Assembly: GCA_026182355.1 (NCBI GenBank) | Contig: JAPFBL010000378.1 | Coordinates: 186,001 to 250,000, forward strand | DNA: 64,000 nucleotides | Reading direction: 5' to 3' | DNA from: Hermatobates lingyangjiaoensis | Taxonomy: Eukaryota > Arthropoda > Insecta > Hemiptera > Hermatobatidae | Part shown: in pieces, positions 46,084 to 56,149 of the stretch | How positions within the stretch are numbered: the first letter of the stretch is position 1 | Layout: each line of letters opens with the position of its first letter | Notes under the pieces: model-generated | Database searches by the model: none | Told to the model about the DNA's origin: nothing | The model's input: only the letters and a program-made list of their open reading frames with translations | Program-made: the position numbers and the translations under genes

Positions 46084-47378
46084 ATTACAAAAAAAAGAAC
46101 ACTATTCCCTGAAACCAGATAAAAATAAACGTTTCTTTAAGTCTGAATTCTAAAAAGAAAGCAGGTTACAACCAAGTAAGTTGGCCTAAAACAGAAGCTT
46201 GTTTTATAGGGATTTTGATGCGATGCAGACAAAGTGTTAACAAACAAAGATACTATACAAAATATTGGCAAGTAATCACGGTATTGTAAGTCACTAATCA
46301 CTTACTTAAGTCATTAGTGATGACTTAAGTATACTTAAGTATAAACGCTAAAACATGAAACAAAATGGCAATCACAGCTTCTGCTATAGTGAGGAGGAAA
46401 ACTTACAAACATAATCAACAATGACAGCATTATTAAATATATAATATATCGTTAAATATATTACTTTCGTCTTCATTTAAATACAGAAAGTAACAGTAAA
46501 AGTAAACAGAATAATTATGGCGGATATCAGTTCTTTTAATGTGATAAAGGAAACTCTCATTTAGGAAATCATAACAATACATGTGAAAAAAACAAGAAAG
46601 ACAGACACAGAAATGTTATTACGCTACAAATGACAAAGTTTAATCTTTATAGGGTAAAAAGCTAATGAAATGGTTTCCGCATATAAAAATTTAATCGTAT
46701 AAACAACGCGTTTCGAACACGGCGAATTAACTCAATGAGTAAATACCAAATAATAACTGATTGCAGTAGGTTAGAATTAAATTTTATCGTTTTTCAAAGG
46801 ATAAAACAAATTATACAAACTTTGCTCTTTTTTATTATCAATACAAATGTAATAGGGTATGAAAAAAATTGTAGGATACAGTCTATAATGTATACATAAA
46901 CTATGCAAACAGCCTGCTAAAATAGAGCAAAAAATAAAGTAGAAACCAAGAGTGCTGCATTTATAGAATCTGCATTACCCCGAGTACTTATAACAATGGA
47001 CAAGGGATTGTAGTGCCAGAATACGCAACATCTTGTATACGGTTTTTTTGACAATCCATCTTTTTTTTTAACATATAAAACAATCATAGCAATACGTATA
47101 TCGAAAATGATTTTAGCACATCATGGATGCCAAAATACATTTCCTATTTAGAGTTGTTATATAAGAAAGGAGAGGACAATATCGGTACGTATGTCGATTA
47201 TAAGGTGATTTATACTGTACAACATATTACGAAGCATCTGTGAATACTTTGTAATAAACATCAGTGTACTCCACTTGACCAACTAAATCTTGAATACTAC
47301 CATAAATAATAAAGGCAATCCTTATCAGCAGCCCTTGCAAACAATGCACTAATAAACTCATATTATTCTCTAATTACA
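46084..47378. other. A+T-rich DNA with a family E PLE scrap
   Basis: 46690-46775 matches family E in reverse: AACAACGCGTTTCGAACAC (46701-46719), then GAGTAAATACCA-ATAATAACTGATTG. The hammerhead 5' half is missing. A short direct repeat around CACTAATCACTTACTTAAGT lies at 46292-46330. No gene was recognised. Confidence 0.5.
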
Positions 47379-47585
47379 TTAAAATAGAGTACATTTTTTT
47401 GTTGAACTTTTAAAACGAACACAATTTACGAATTCTGCAAATTCTTTTTCACACTGTCCTTTTTTAAGATCGGATGATTTCATAACACAATTGTCATAAA
47501 CACTACCTTCTTTTCGACAATGAGAAATAAGTCCAGGTAAAGATAATATGCGCCCTTTGCTTTCTTCACAGATTCCATTGACACT
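47379..47585 (-). CDS. Twin CX9C (CHCH-type) small protein or remnant, possibly NDUFAF8-like
   Basis: Sixty-eight codons to TAA at 47379-47381, from just after an in-frame TAA (47586-47588). Two CX9C motifs sit in the order expected for a CHCH hairpin: CRKEGSVYDNC and CEKEFAEFVNC, separated by VMKSSDLKKGQ. Such proteins are usually oxidised and trapped in the mitochondrial intermembrane space. Spacing and residues around the Cys pairs (Y--CV, then C--EF----C) resemble NDUFAF8, a complex I assembly factor; this is a tentative match by eye. There is no ATG in frame before the first Cys, so the start must come from an upstream exon, or the gene is broken by the TAA. Confidence 0.45.
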   Translation of the reverse strand, partial: SVNGICEESKGRILSLPGLISHCRKEGSVYDNCVMKSSDLKKGQCEKEFAEFVNCVRFKSSTKKCTLF

Positions 47586-47765
47586 TTAAATACTTTTTCT
47601 TTCTTCTCGAGGTAAAACTAAATCTCTAGGAATATGCTGGTCATACATTGGTTTACTGAAAATAATCATTAAAGTCAAAACTGAAGACACACACATAATA
47701 AGTCTTCCATGAGTGTTTGCCTCAGGTAACTGTTTGTATGGGATTCTGTCCTTCGAGATTAGAGG
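47586..47765 (-). CDS. Small ORF with one membrane segment, in frame with the CX9C ORF
   Basis: Fifty-nine codons, ending at TAA 47586-47588. It contains RIPYKQLPEANTHGRL, then a hydrophobic stretch MCVSSVLTLMIIF long enough for about one membrane pass, then KPMYDQHIPRDLVLPREERK. The charged, Pro-rich tail after a single helix resembles small mitochondrial inner-membrane proteins, but I do not recognise the family. A long T run and AG lie just upstream (about 47800 on the + strand), a plausible splice acceptor. The frame continues into the CX9C segment without a shift after a single TAA. Confidence 0.4.
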   Translation of the reverse strand, partial: PLISKDRIPYKQLPEANTHGRLIMCVSSVLTLMIIFSKPMYDQHIPRDLVLPREERKSI

Positions 47766-49786
47766 TTATTCCTTCCATACTTCCTTTCGCCTAAAAAAAA
47801 AAAGATTACAAGTAGTTCCGAACCAAAAAAACTTCTACTTTATAATAAATTTCGTTTATGAAAGTAATTCAATGTATCAGAGTATTCTTCTTATGTCTGA
47901 TTCCACTTCATTAAATGCCCACAGAAGTACATTTTTTAATTCAAATCAAGAGTTACACATTAAATCTTCCGCATTATTAAATACCGATTAAACCCCTATT
48001 ATTGTTGCAAGATAGTCGGCATATATTATTTCAATATTTATAGTAATATGTAACTACGGTAATCTATTAAATACCTTTAATTTGGACGTATCAATGCCAG
48101 AACAAAATATGGACCCCATACTACACAACATCCCTGAGATATTCTATCCACTTTTGACATTTATCATCCTGAAAATTGTTCTCTGCGAAAAGTTATTGCA
48201 ATTTTAAAGAATTGAGTAACAATTTTGAATATTACATGCATGTGTCCTACAAGGATCTTTAGATTTCATTAACTCATGTAAAGTAAAGTTTCATACCTTT
48301 GTAAAAAAACCTGTAAAAATATGAAACAGTCAAAATAACCTTAGCCAACAGTGACTACAAGAAACGGATTAATAAAATATACACTAGTTTTCTAATTCCC
48401 TAAATAATTATTAACTATAATTGAAGAGAGCTGAACTAATTTAAGACTTATGTTAAATATATTATCCCTTTTGCTCATCGTACTTACCCAGCTTGTAGTT
48501 ATACTTACAGACTGAAAATTAGTTTTAAGAGAACGATAGAATTTTGTTTGGATATCTAATATTTATAATAACTGAAAGTGATATATTTGTGCCTAGACAG
48601 ATTGTGAATAAGAAGAAATGAAACGAAGTAAATATATTTTTCAAGATTAACCAAGACTTGACAATTACACAAATGGTCTCAAAGCCCATAATCATTCTAA
48701 TCTATATTTTCTTACCCGTGTTAATGATTTGGTAAAGATAAAATATATGTTTATACCTCACACAAATTCACATGTGTGATAAATAAATTTATCACGCAAA
48801 ATTTAAATTTCGTGACGATGTTTACTTTATCACTTCGATTCGGTATGACTTGTTGAAGTGCACAGTTCACTTAAGGAATTACCAATTCGTTCATATTCCA
48901 TACGATAGAAATAAACATTTTGAATCAACACTATCATTTATTATACTTTTGGTAGTAGATAAGCATTTAAGTGAGGGCATTTTAGGAGATGTACCCGCTC
49001 TTTGAAATTATATTGATTTACATGAGTTTTTAGACCATTCATTCTCATTTTCTTGCCTAATTTCACAACTAATTAAGTAGGTGATTCGACAAATCTCTTA
49101 CAAGAAAATAAATGATGTTAGAAAGGCAATGTACATAACATAACCTGCAATACTAAACTAAACCTGTAAGATCAAGAAGCCTTTTTGACTTTATGCGTAA
49201 ATCTCTAACTGTCCAAACTTTCTTTAAATGTGCATGTAAACCTAAAATAGTAATTATAAATGTGTACCCTTTTTTTTTCAATTTTATTTAAAATCTAAAC
49301 TATTTTGATAGTCTAGCTTTGTTGATTGTAAATGTAACCTTCTGCATATAAATCCATTAAAGTTTAAATGTCACTACCAATAGATTCACTAATGAGTTAT
49401 TGCAATATTATGATATATCGAGATAAACCTTAATGATAGCATTACTAATTCTAAACTTGTTTTCGTAATACAACTTCGTTTATGCGAAGATGTAATCTAT
49501 AATTTCCAAGTACTCACAATTATTCTAAACATTTTTAATATCAGTTAGGTTTTTATAATAGAACCAAAGCCTTTGCATTAATGGAGGCAAAGCTTACTAA
49601 CTAAATATACCTGAAATTTGTCCATATTGCTACAAAATACACAGTGAAATATATCACAAATATCCAATTTACATCCGACAGTGATGAATAACGAAAATTT
49701 GATCATATTTGGCTGGCTCGCAAGGAATACTGGTTAGTTTAAAATATTTTATTTTTCATAATTGTACAGTACTGCAGGTTTTGCAC
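47766..49786. other. A+T-rich DNA, no gene seen
   Basis: No recognisable exon or repeat. The open frame at 47713-47991 (+ strand) overlaps the small-protein ORFs on the other strand and is not supported. Confidence 0.5.
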
Positions 49787-49987
49787 TTCTTAGAGTATAA
49801 AAAGATTTCACATAAACACGTGAAACAACAATCAATGATCAAACCACAAAAAGAAATGGGAAAACAAGACTAAGATCTTTCAACCGTAACACAAGCGGTC
49901 TTCGTCAGAGTCAAAAACCCAAGTGAACACTAGATGCAGAAAACATCTGGTGAGGAGTTGAGAAGAGTGGGAGGGAAGAGTGGTATT

Positions 49988-50392
49988 TTAAAAGGTGAAA
50001 GCACAGGAAAGGACTAATGTCCAGAAAGGGATGTTTGGGGAAACAAAGGAGTACAGTAAGAAAAAGTAAAAAACTATCCGCTTGCTGTCAACCCTCTTTG
50101 AAGAGGCTATTGCCCTCGTGACGAAAGTATCCAGTTTGAAGAGACCGTTACTAATGTTTATAATATTAGATCTATTAAATTTAATTAGAGACGATTCAAT
50201 AATATTTCTTAACAACATTAATTTTTCATAGGTAATAAATTTAGCTCCTGTCCAATCAATATGATGATTTTCATTTTTTATATGCAAGAATAAGGCACTA
50301 CTTTTTTCCTGTCTACTTACGTTATATTGGTGTTGTTTTACACGTGTCTTTAATGATTTACCAGTTTGACCAATATAAATTTTATGGCAATA
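49988..50392 (-). pseudogene. Family A PLE GIY-YIG endonuclease fragment
   Basis: Read from 50392: CHKIYIGQTGKSLKTRVKQH, QYNVSRQEKSSALFLHIKNE and onward to VTRAIASS. KIYIGQTG matches the YIG half of GIY-YIG, followed by the conserved Arg and His (TRVKQHQY). It then follows the C-terminal EN region. The normal stop after IASS (TAG in the copy at 720-722) is changed here, so the frame runs on into the 3' region to 49988. Upstream RT sequence is missing. The same C-terminus appears at 696-722. Confidence 0.8.
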
Positions 50393-50574
50393 AGCTTATA
50401 GCTAGCGGATAGTTTTTTACTTTTTCTTACTGTACTCCTTTGTTTCCCCAAACATCCCTTTCTGGACATTAGTCCTTTCCTGTGCTTTCACCCTTTTAAA
50501 ATACCACTCTTCCCTCCCACTCTTCTCAACTCCTCACCAGATGTTTTCTGCATCTAGTGTTCAGTTGGGTTTTT

Positions 50575-50617
50575 GACTCTGACGAAGACCGCTTGTTACG
50601 GTTGAAAGATCTTAGTC
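50575..50617 (+). ncRNA. Minimal hammerhead ribozyme motif, family A3
   Basis: GACT (50575-50578) with AGTC (50614-50617); CTGACGA 50579-50585; extra A 50586; helix II 50587-50591 with 50599-50603; GAAA 50604-50607; self-complementary GATC 50608-50611; TT, predicted cleavage after 50613. An inverted copy is at about 49872-49914, - strand. Confidence 0.72.
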
Positions 50618-50755
50618 TTGTTTTCCCATTTCTTTTTGTGGTTTGATCATTGATTCTTAGAGTATATATAATGTACTTATGATATTGATCATTATTCAAT
50701 ATTAATTCAATTCAATTATTAATGAACACATAATATTGTACATATATAATCTTAT

Positions 50756-51137
50756 ACATCTAAACCACAATAGAAAATTCAGAAATAGGAGGATGAGTCA
50801 AAACAATTAGTCTGTCAGAGTTATACTCGAACTGAAACAAGCTAAATAGGGCATCTGATATCTAATGAAAAGGATGAAAGAGAAAAGAGGTATTTTAAAG
50901 GGCAAGAAACAAGAGAGTTCAAGAAGAAATAAGCAAAACACTATCTGCTATCTGTCCAGGTAGAGAAAGTCATTGCTCTATAATATCAAACACCACATTG
51001 CAGTGGTGTATACACACATACAATACTTCACTAGAAGCCATAGTTCACTTATTTCAGTTCGAGTGTGACTTTGACGATGGCCAGCTGTTTTATTTCAAAG
51101 ACTTATGAATTTCTTACTGTGGTTTAAACGCTGATTT
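50756..51137. mobile_element. Diverged family A PLE palindrome
   Basis: The left end (ATCTAAACCACAATAGAAAA) and right end (TTTCTTACTGTGGTTTAAACG) are inverted family A termini. The right arm retains TTTGACGATGGCCAGCTGTT and TTCAAAGACTTATG where the hammerhead should be, with core changes. It is much older than A2 and A3. No coding part. Confidence 0.65.
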
Positions 51138-51759
51138 CTACTTTACATGTTTACCGGGAAACCATATAAACTTATATACGTACTTATAATTTACAGGGAA
51201 ATTATAGAGACTTATATGCATTTAACTTTACAGTATAGAATCAATATTCCAGAGCAGATTGGTTTCAAGTTAATGATGAGTTATCTGAAAACAATATATA
51301 ATAGTTTCATTCATTCAATTAAACACCAATTTTGTGATTTCATAAGAACAACAGTGGATGCAAAATATACAGAGAGAAATTTCAAAGGATCAAATTTCTA
51401 ACTAGTAGAAGTTTAAATACAATAAACTTCTACAATTTATTTCTAATCTACAATTTAGTTCTACAATAAATTAAAAGAAGTACATTTAAATAAACCTAAG
51501 AATGCTGACAAAACAGTACTCTGTGTTGATTTATTTTGTTTCTGAAGAAAACGTTCGTACTTTTTAAAAAGATCAAACCATTCACACTTTTAAACAGTTT
51601 ATTTTGTTAAAAAATTGTCTTCAACCTTTCTAGATCAGGATTAATACAGCTTTATCTTGTAATGTTGTAGTTAATTTAAACCATTATTCATATTTACCAA
51701 TCTCCGTTCTGACAACAATAATAATAATTCAATTGACAATGTTTTATACCGATTATTCT

Positions 51760-51960
51760 GGTCTGTTTCAGAGCTTCACTCAAAATGGAACAAGTTATAT
51801 AAGACATCTGTTATCTATTGAGAAGGTACAGTAAGTGAAAAGTATGGTAACAGTTTTAATACTTTTATAGTCGTTTGTTATTTCTATATTGGAAAAACTC
51901 TAAGATATAAAACAGCTGAATCTAAATCGGCTAAAATTAAAGTTCAAATTGATGGTCTGA
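51760..51960 (+). mobile_element. Old family A PLE scrap with a YIG motif
   Basis: 51765-51830 resembles the family A 3' region in rough outline (CAGAG-TTCACTCAAAATGGAAC, GACATCTGTTATC). At about 51879-51910 the + strand reads VCYFYIGKTLR, similar to CHKIYIGQTGK of family A. Divergence is high and the boundaries are uncertain. Confidence 0.35.
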
Positions 51961-52573
51961 ATTTAGAAAAGAATTTTTAACAATTAGGCACTATTAATCC
52001 AATAGTGCGGCTTGCTCATATCTAAACAACAAATGAGTTTTCCTTCTTTAAAACAACACTAAAGTTGAAAGACTGAAAGCGAGATAGTTAGAAATAGTAA
52101 CCGTTAATTCATTAACTGTGCAATCTGTTATAGTGTGGTATTTACTGATGTAAGGAAAAGTATTAAGTCTCCACACAAAAAAAAAAGTTTATTACTAGAA
52201 ACTAAACAACGCGTTTCGAACACTTGATGTTCTTCTTCAGGTTACATCTAGAAAAAAATATACATGCATTTAAGAGCTTTGGGAACATAGGGGCGAATTA
52301 ATTAAAATAAACACCTCCCGAACAACCACCCCAGCAGAGCAGGTAATTAACAATCTCTGTTATGTATAAATTAGACTTGTCTCAGTATGTAGTTTTAAGT
52401 TAAGGATCAATTTAAGCCATTTCAATATTATTCCCGTTATCACTTAATAGTGTCAGATGTATTCATTTTAATTAATTCGCCCCTATGTTCCCAAAGCTCT
52501 TAAATACCTACATATATATATATATTTTTTTACTAAATATAAGAAACGGTCCACTAGGACTATGAAACTTTCA

Positions 52574-52827
52574 ATTACACAAAGCACGACACAGGAAAAA
52601 GAATAAAAAGAACACTTATAGAATTCAATATTTCGAACTGTTGTTCGTCATCAGGAGTAGACTAGAAGAGAGGACGAAGTGAGAGAGATCTCCCCACGTC
52701 GAAGGACGAACCTCTCACTTCGTCTTCTCTTCTAGTCTACATACTCCTGATGACAAACAACAGTTCCAAATATTGAATTCTGTAAGTGTTCTTTTTATTC
52801 TTTTTTCTGTGTCGTGCTTTGTGTAAT
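52574..52827. mobile_element. Family C PLE terminal palindrome (C3), nested in family E
   Basis: Both ends read ATTACACAAAGCACGACACAG or its complement. Arms are near-identical around a short centre near 52695. The - strand arm keeps an intact core: CTGATGA (52648-52654), extra C, GAAC/GTTC helix II, GAAA (52631-52634), then TA and TT. The + strand arm is damaged (CAAA instead of GAAA, and a helix II change). Helix I is only about 2 bp. Confidence 0.75.
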
Positions 52828-52848
52828 ATATATTTTTTTCTTAGATGT

Positions 52849-52887
52849 AACCTGATGAAGAACATCAAGTGTTCGAAACGAGTTGTT
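52849..52887 (+). ncRNA. Minimal hammerhead ribozyme motif, family E
   Basis: AAC (52849-52851) pairs with GTT (52885-52887). CTGATGA 52852-52858, extra A 52859. Helix II is five perfect pairs, GAACA (52860-52864) and TGTTC (52870-52874). GAAA 52875-52878, then CGAG and TT, predicted cleavage after 52884. In the inverted copy (- strand, 52207-52243) the helix III stretch is the fully self-complementary CGCG and the core is CTGAAGA. Confidence 0.72.
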
Positions 52888-53384
52888 TAGTTTCTTGTAA
52901 TGAACTTTATTGTGTGGAGACTTAATAGTTTTGCTAAAATGAGTAACCGTTAATTAGCAGTTTTTAATTTTAACCAGTGGATAAATGGCAAAAGAATGTA
53001 ACATTAACAGATCGTAAACTGAGAAAAAAAATATTAAACTCTTTTAAATTTAGTTATAGTTAAGAAAAAAAAAACTAAACTAATTTTAGGTTGATTTTAC
53101 ATGAAAATATTACTACTAATGTGTTACTAGTAATTTTTTAGTATTCAATTATTAAAATATTACAATTTCAGTAATTATAGTTTAGTAAAAAGTATTTTTT
53201 GAATTCACAAATACACCGAGTGCTTAATTTTAATACAAAAAACTATAGAGTTCAAGTTGTTTATTTAGATATAACCACTGACGTTTTTAAGTTTCAGATT
53301 TAATAATAGGTTAACATTTTTATGTAAAACCCTTTTATCGGAAATATTGATATTTTTTTTTTGTTTAGTGGTAATATCAGTTTA

Positions 53385-53416
53385 GGTTAGGTTACAGTGG
53401 CCTACTCAACCTACCC
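53385..53416 (-). mobile_element. Severely truncated SINE with TSD
   Basis: Only the SINE tail remains: GGTTAGGTTACAGTGGC, then CTACTCAACCTACCC. A 13-bp direct repeat, TAATATCAGTTTA, flanks it (53372-53384 and 53417-53429), so it inserted at this size rather than decaying. Confidence 0.75.
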
Positions 53417-53462
53417 TAATATCAGTTTAACAATTACAATTACATCTCTCTATAAATTTTAG

Positions 53463-53696
53463 TTAAGGAAAAAAAATTATGTAATAAACACATGATAAAG
53501 AATGAAGTACGTCATGACACTTCCCATGAGTCCAAAAAATATGGAGGCCATGTGTATTTTTTTTTTCTTTTAAACAAATGTTATTGAAAAGCACAGCGGC
53601 TTCTGAATTAATTATCTTCTTAGAAAAATGTTCTTTTTGCCTTATAATTTTCTTGTAATCCACTGGTAGCTCATATATTAATCTACCTAATGCCAT
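53463..53696 (-). pseudogene. Possible N-terminal fragment of a PLE ORF
   Basis: Seventy-seven codons from ATG 53694-53696. The start is MALGRLIYELPVDYKKIIRQ, then SEAAVLFNNICLKEKKN. The ‘residue-rich helix, then A--LF---C--EK’ pattern resembles the N-terminus of PLE proteins, but the match is weak and rests mainly on its position after a hammerhead. After CLKEKKNTHGL the sequence loses any family look and the frame ends. Confidence 0.3.
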
Positions 53697-53788
53697 AACG
53701 AGAATAGGAAAACAACCTTAAAGAAAACTAGTGAAACAAACTATATTAGACACTAACGAAACACAAACTGAGTTAAGAACTAAAGAGA

Positions 53789-53823
53789 TACAAGCTTTCG
53801 ACCACATTGACCATCATCAGGTA
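53789..53823 (-). ncRNA. Minimal hammerhead ribozyme motif, family G
   Basis: On the - strand: TAC (53821-53823) pairs with GTA (53789-53791). CTGATGA is at 53814-53820, extra T at 53813. Helix II is GGTC (53809-53812) with GGTC (53800-53803), which pair through two G-C/C-G and two G-T pairs. GAAA is at 53796-53799, then self-complementary GC and TT, predicted cleavage next to GTA. The helix I pair differs from other families yet still matches. Confidence 0.7.
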
Positions 53824-53860
53824 AACAGTAAACAATTAGAACATAAACAACAATATAAAT

Positions 53861-55235
53861 TTGCACAGTTCAAATAATGGCAGCATTGAAATTCTTTTTT
53901 CTCCAAAGTATTACCCCTACTTGGAGGGAGTTTATTATATTTGCACAGGATCCATTTTTTATATTACATGTGTAGTAGTATTGATTACTTAATTAGTGAA
54001 AGAAAATTCAAAAAATAATTTTATATAACAAGCATTATATTAAAGTAAATTAAAATACATATCTACAATATGTTACCACATATCAATATATTACACTACA
54101 TTATATTACAATATATAAATAAAAGTTATGTTAGTATTTACAACTTCAAATACAAGCTTTTAGTATGCAATTATGAATGTGATTATTCAAGGTCGTGGCA
54201 TTTAAGAACTTGTTGAAATAATAAAGTAAATTAGATAAGGGTACAGTTTTGTTTGGTGGTCAGTTTAATCCATGTAAGATTGCAGTTTTCTGAATATTGA
54301 ACCTTTGACAATCAAGGAGAGCACAATGGAGAAGGTAATCCGGCGTTTGAACACTGAGATTGTTACAATGACATTTATATTATAGGGAGTATCTTTGTCT
54401 AAACTGTCAACATAACCTTTCAGACGGGTTACAAACCACAAACTAAGAACATATCATCTAAAAAACTTGAATAATTGATTCAGAGATTTTCAAAACGTTT
54501 AAATGAATCAACATTATGAAATGTATTTTTTTTCGTGACATCTATTTACAGTAAAGAAACAATTGTAAACCTTCTTAGGTAATTGAACCTGCAACTGTGC
54601 AGGTTATCAAAATGTAAACAAATGATTTAATACCAATTGTACAGGGTTTTGAGATTTTGGGCCCTTATATATTACCAGAGAGGAAACAATTTGGAATAAA
54701 AGTTGTAGAGAATAAAATTTGTAACCTATTATGCGTTCTCTGATTTTTCTTTTGAAGTCTTTGTTTAAAAAAAATATATTTTACTACTTATTTGTACACA
54801 TTTCATAGCTTTTAGAGATTCAGATGTAAACACACAATCTAAAAAGTTTTCCATATACAACTGTTAAAAGGCGTAAATATGTACAACTTTAATTTATTGG
54901 TGATGTTCGACACAAATTTTTTAATTATTATGGGATTTAAATTTTCATTGTACTAACCAATAATATTAAACACCTTTCAATGAAAAATGATATTTTGGCT
55001 ATTTCTGCAGTATGAATGGACATGACAGGTGGTGTCAGTCTGTTCATGGCGTTATCATACATCTGAGCTTAATAGTTTCCACAAAATTCCACATCCCATT
55101 AGGATGTTAACATCCAGCCTTTTGGTCAAATATAATAATTTCTCTTTGCGTGTTCTTTCAATCCGATCCCCCAGGAATAAATTCTTTTATATATTTCTTT
55201 TTCTGTGTAACGATCCTTTTTATTCACTACAATTA
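53861..55235. other. A+T-rich DNA, no gene seen
   Basis: No recognisable exon. 53950-54130 is dense in ATATTACA-like phrases. Confidence 0.5.
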
Positions 55236-56149
55236 CCGTATTTTCCGCACTATAAGGCGCACCTTCAATGAATGACGTATTTTAAAACTTTTTCCATATA
55301 CAAGGCACACCGCATTATAAGGCGCTACAGTTACAGATGGAGAGATTACGTCTTTTCATAAACCGAAAGCACCAAGAAGGACCTCCTCTAAATTCATTGA
55401 TGTTAAGTTCGCGTGCTAGCGCCGTTGCCTTCATTCGAATAGTGATTATACTGACACTTCTACTTGCAGCTCTCTGTTCAACAACCCACTGTTCAAGTTT
55501 GTCCTCTAACTGTGGCCATCTCGCTTTGTTCCCGCGGAAACTCTGTTTAGTCTTCTTTACTTGGCGCAGCTCATCCTCTTGCTTCCTCCACTTCCGCACC
55601 ATTGATTCGTTAATGTTAAACTCTCTCGCTGCTGCTCTATTCCCGTGTTCTACTGCATGACTGATCACCTTGAGTTTAAACTCTGCGTTGTAAGCGTTTC
55701 TCTTAATAGGAGCCATTTCAGGGTCTTTACTGAAATACACAAATGGAAATGAAGCGCCGTTATATAAGTAATGTCCAGCCGAGAGACACTCTGGGCTCAG
55801 ATTACGGAGAAGTCCTTATCAACATTGCCTCCCCAAGTAATACGAGAGCCTGTGAATAATGAATAAACACCACTTCTTGTTTGACCGCCGTGCGAACAAG
55901 ACTTGTAATATTCCTTTTCTTTAAAAACCATTTCATTCCTTGGAACCACGTGACTTATATATCCCAGCATGCACCGCGCACTACTTCTTCTACGGGGGAA
56001 AATGGAGTCGGCGGCTGCTTACCGTAGTTGCGAGACTGTTGCGGCTCAATATTGATCCATATATAAGGCGCACCGGATTATAAGGCGCATGGTCAGCTTT
56101 TGAAAAAATTGAAGGCTTTTAGGTGCGCCTTATAGTGCGGAAAATATGG
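55236..56149 (-). mobile_element. Tigger/pogo DNA transposon, internally deleted
   Basis: Terminal inverted repeats of 29 bases differ at one position. The left is CCGTATTTTCCGCACTATAA and the rest to 55264; the right is its inverse, ending 56149. TA lies at both outer ends (55234-55235 and 56150-56151), the usual Tc1-mariner/pogo target duplication. Subterminal copies of ATTATAAGGCGC lie inside both ends (55312-55325 and 56076-56089). Length is 914 bases, far shorter than a full element. It keeps a DNA-binding ORF but no catalytic domain. G+C content is above that of its surroundings. Confidence 0.9.
55315..55740 (-). CDS. Tigger-type transposase N-terminus, DNA-binding half only
   Basis: 141 codons with the likely true start at the second Met (MAPIKRNAYNAEFKLKVISH, 55714-55716). 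Residues 9-60 form a Psq-type helix-turn-helix (AREFNINESMVRKWRKQEDE). A CENP-B/Tc5-type domain follows (RWPQLEDKLEQWVVEQR and ALARELNINEFRGGPSWCFR, ending FMKRRNLSI). The frame then leaves transposase sequence (CNCSAL) and stops. The DDE catalytic domain is absent. What remains is open and could in principle bind the element's own ends. It may be a repressor-like product or just a deletion remnant. Confidence 0.8.
   Translation of the reverse strand: MYFSKDPEMAPIKRNAYNAEFKLKVISHAVEHGNRAAAREFNINESMVRKWRKQEDELRQVKKTKQSFRGNKARWPQLEDKLEQWVVEQRAASRSVSIITIRMKATALARELNINEFRGGPSWCFRFMKRRNLSICNCSAL

Larger units (their letters stand above)
49800..50653 (-). mobile_element. Family A Penelope-like element, truncated, with inverted ends and a TSD (A3)
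   Basis: The left end (49801 onward) and right end (to 50653) are inverted copies of about 290 bases including the hammerhead motifs. Between them, on the - strand, lies a GIY-YIG fragment. A 13-bp direct repeat, TTCTTAGAGTATA, flanks the whole unit (49787-49799 and 50654-50666). This shows it inserted as one piece with its inverted end already present, and gives exact boundaries. It is the most informative family A copy here. Confidence 0.9.
52117..52945. mobile_element. Family E PLE palindrome, interrupted by a nested family C3 insertion
   Basis: Left arm 52117-52330 and right arm 52455-52510 plus 52840-52945 are inverted copies (AGAGCTTTGGGAACATAGGG at 52275 and its complement at 52480-52500; the GTCTCCACAC end and its complement). 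The right arm is split by a family C palindrome at 52574-52827. Hammerhead-like motifs lie at 52207-52243 (- strand) and 52849-52887 (+ strand). No coding sequence. Confidence 0.75.
53463..53860 (-). mobile_element. Family G PLE 5' region (hammerhead plus start of an ORF)
   Basis: On the - strand a hammerhead motif (53789-53823) is followed about 93 bases later by an ATG (53694-53696). This is the order expected at the 5' end of a PLE: terminal-repeat ribozyme, then ORF start. No inverted partner was found, unlike families A to F. The ends are not defined. Confidence 0.5.

Noticed and set aside
55337..55660. 107-codon + strand frame
   Set aside because: It lies opposite the Tigger DNA-binding ORF and has no domain of its own.
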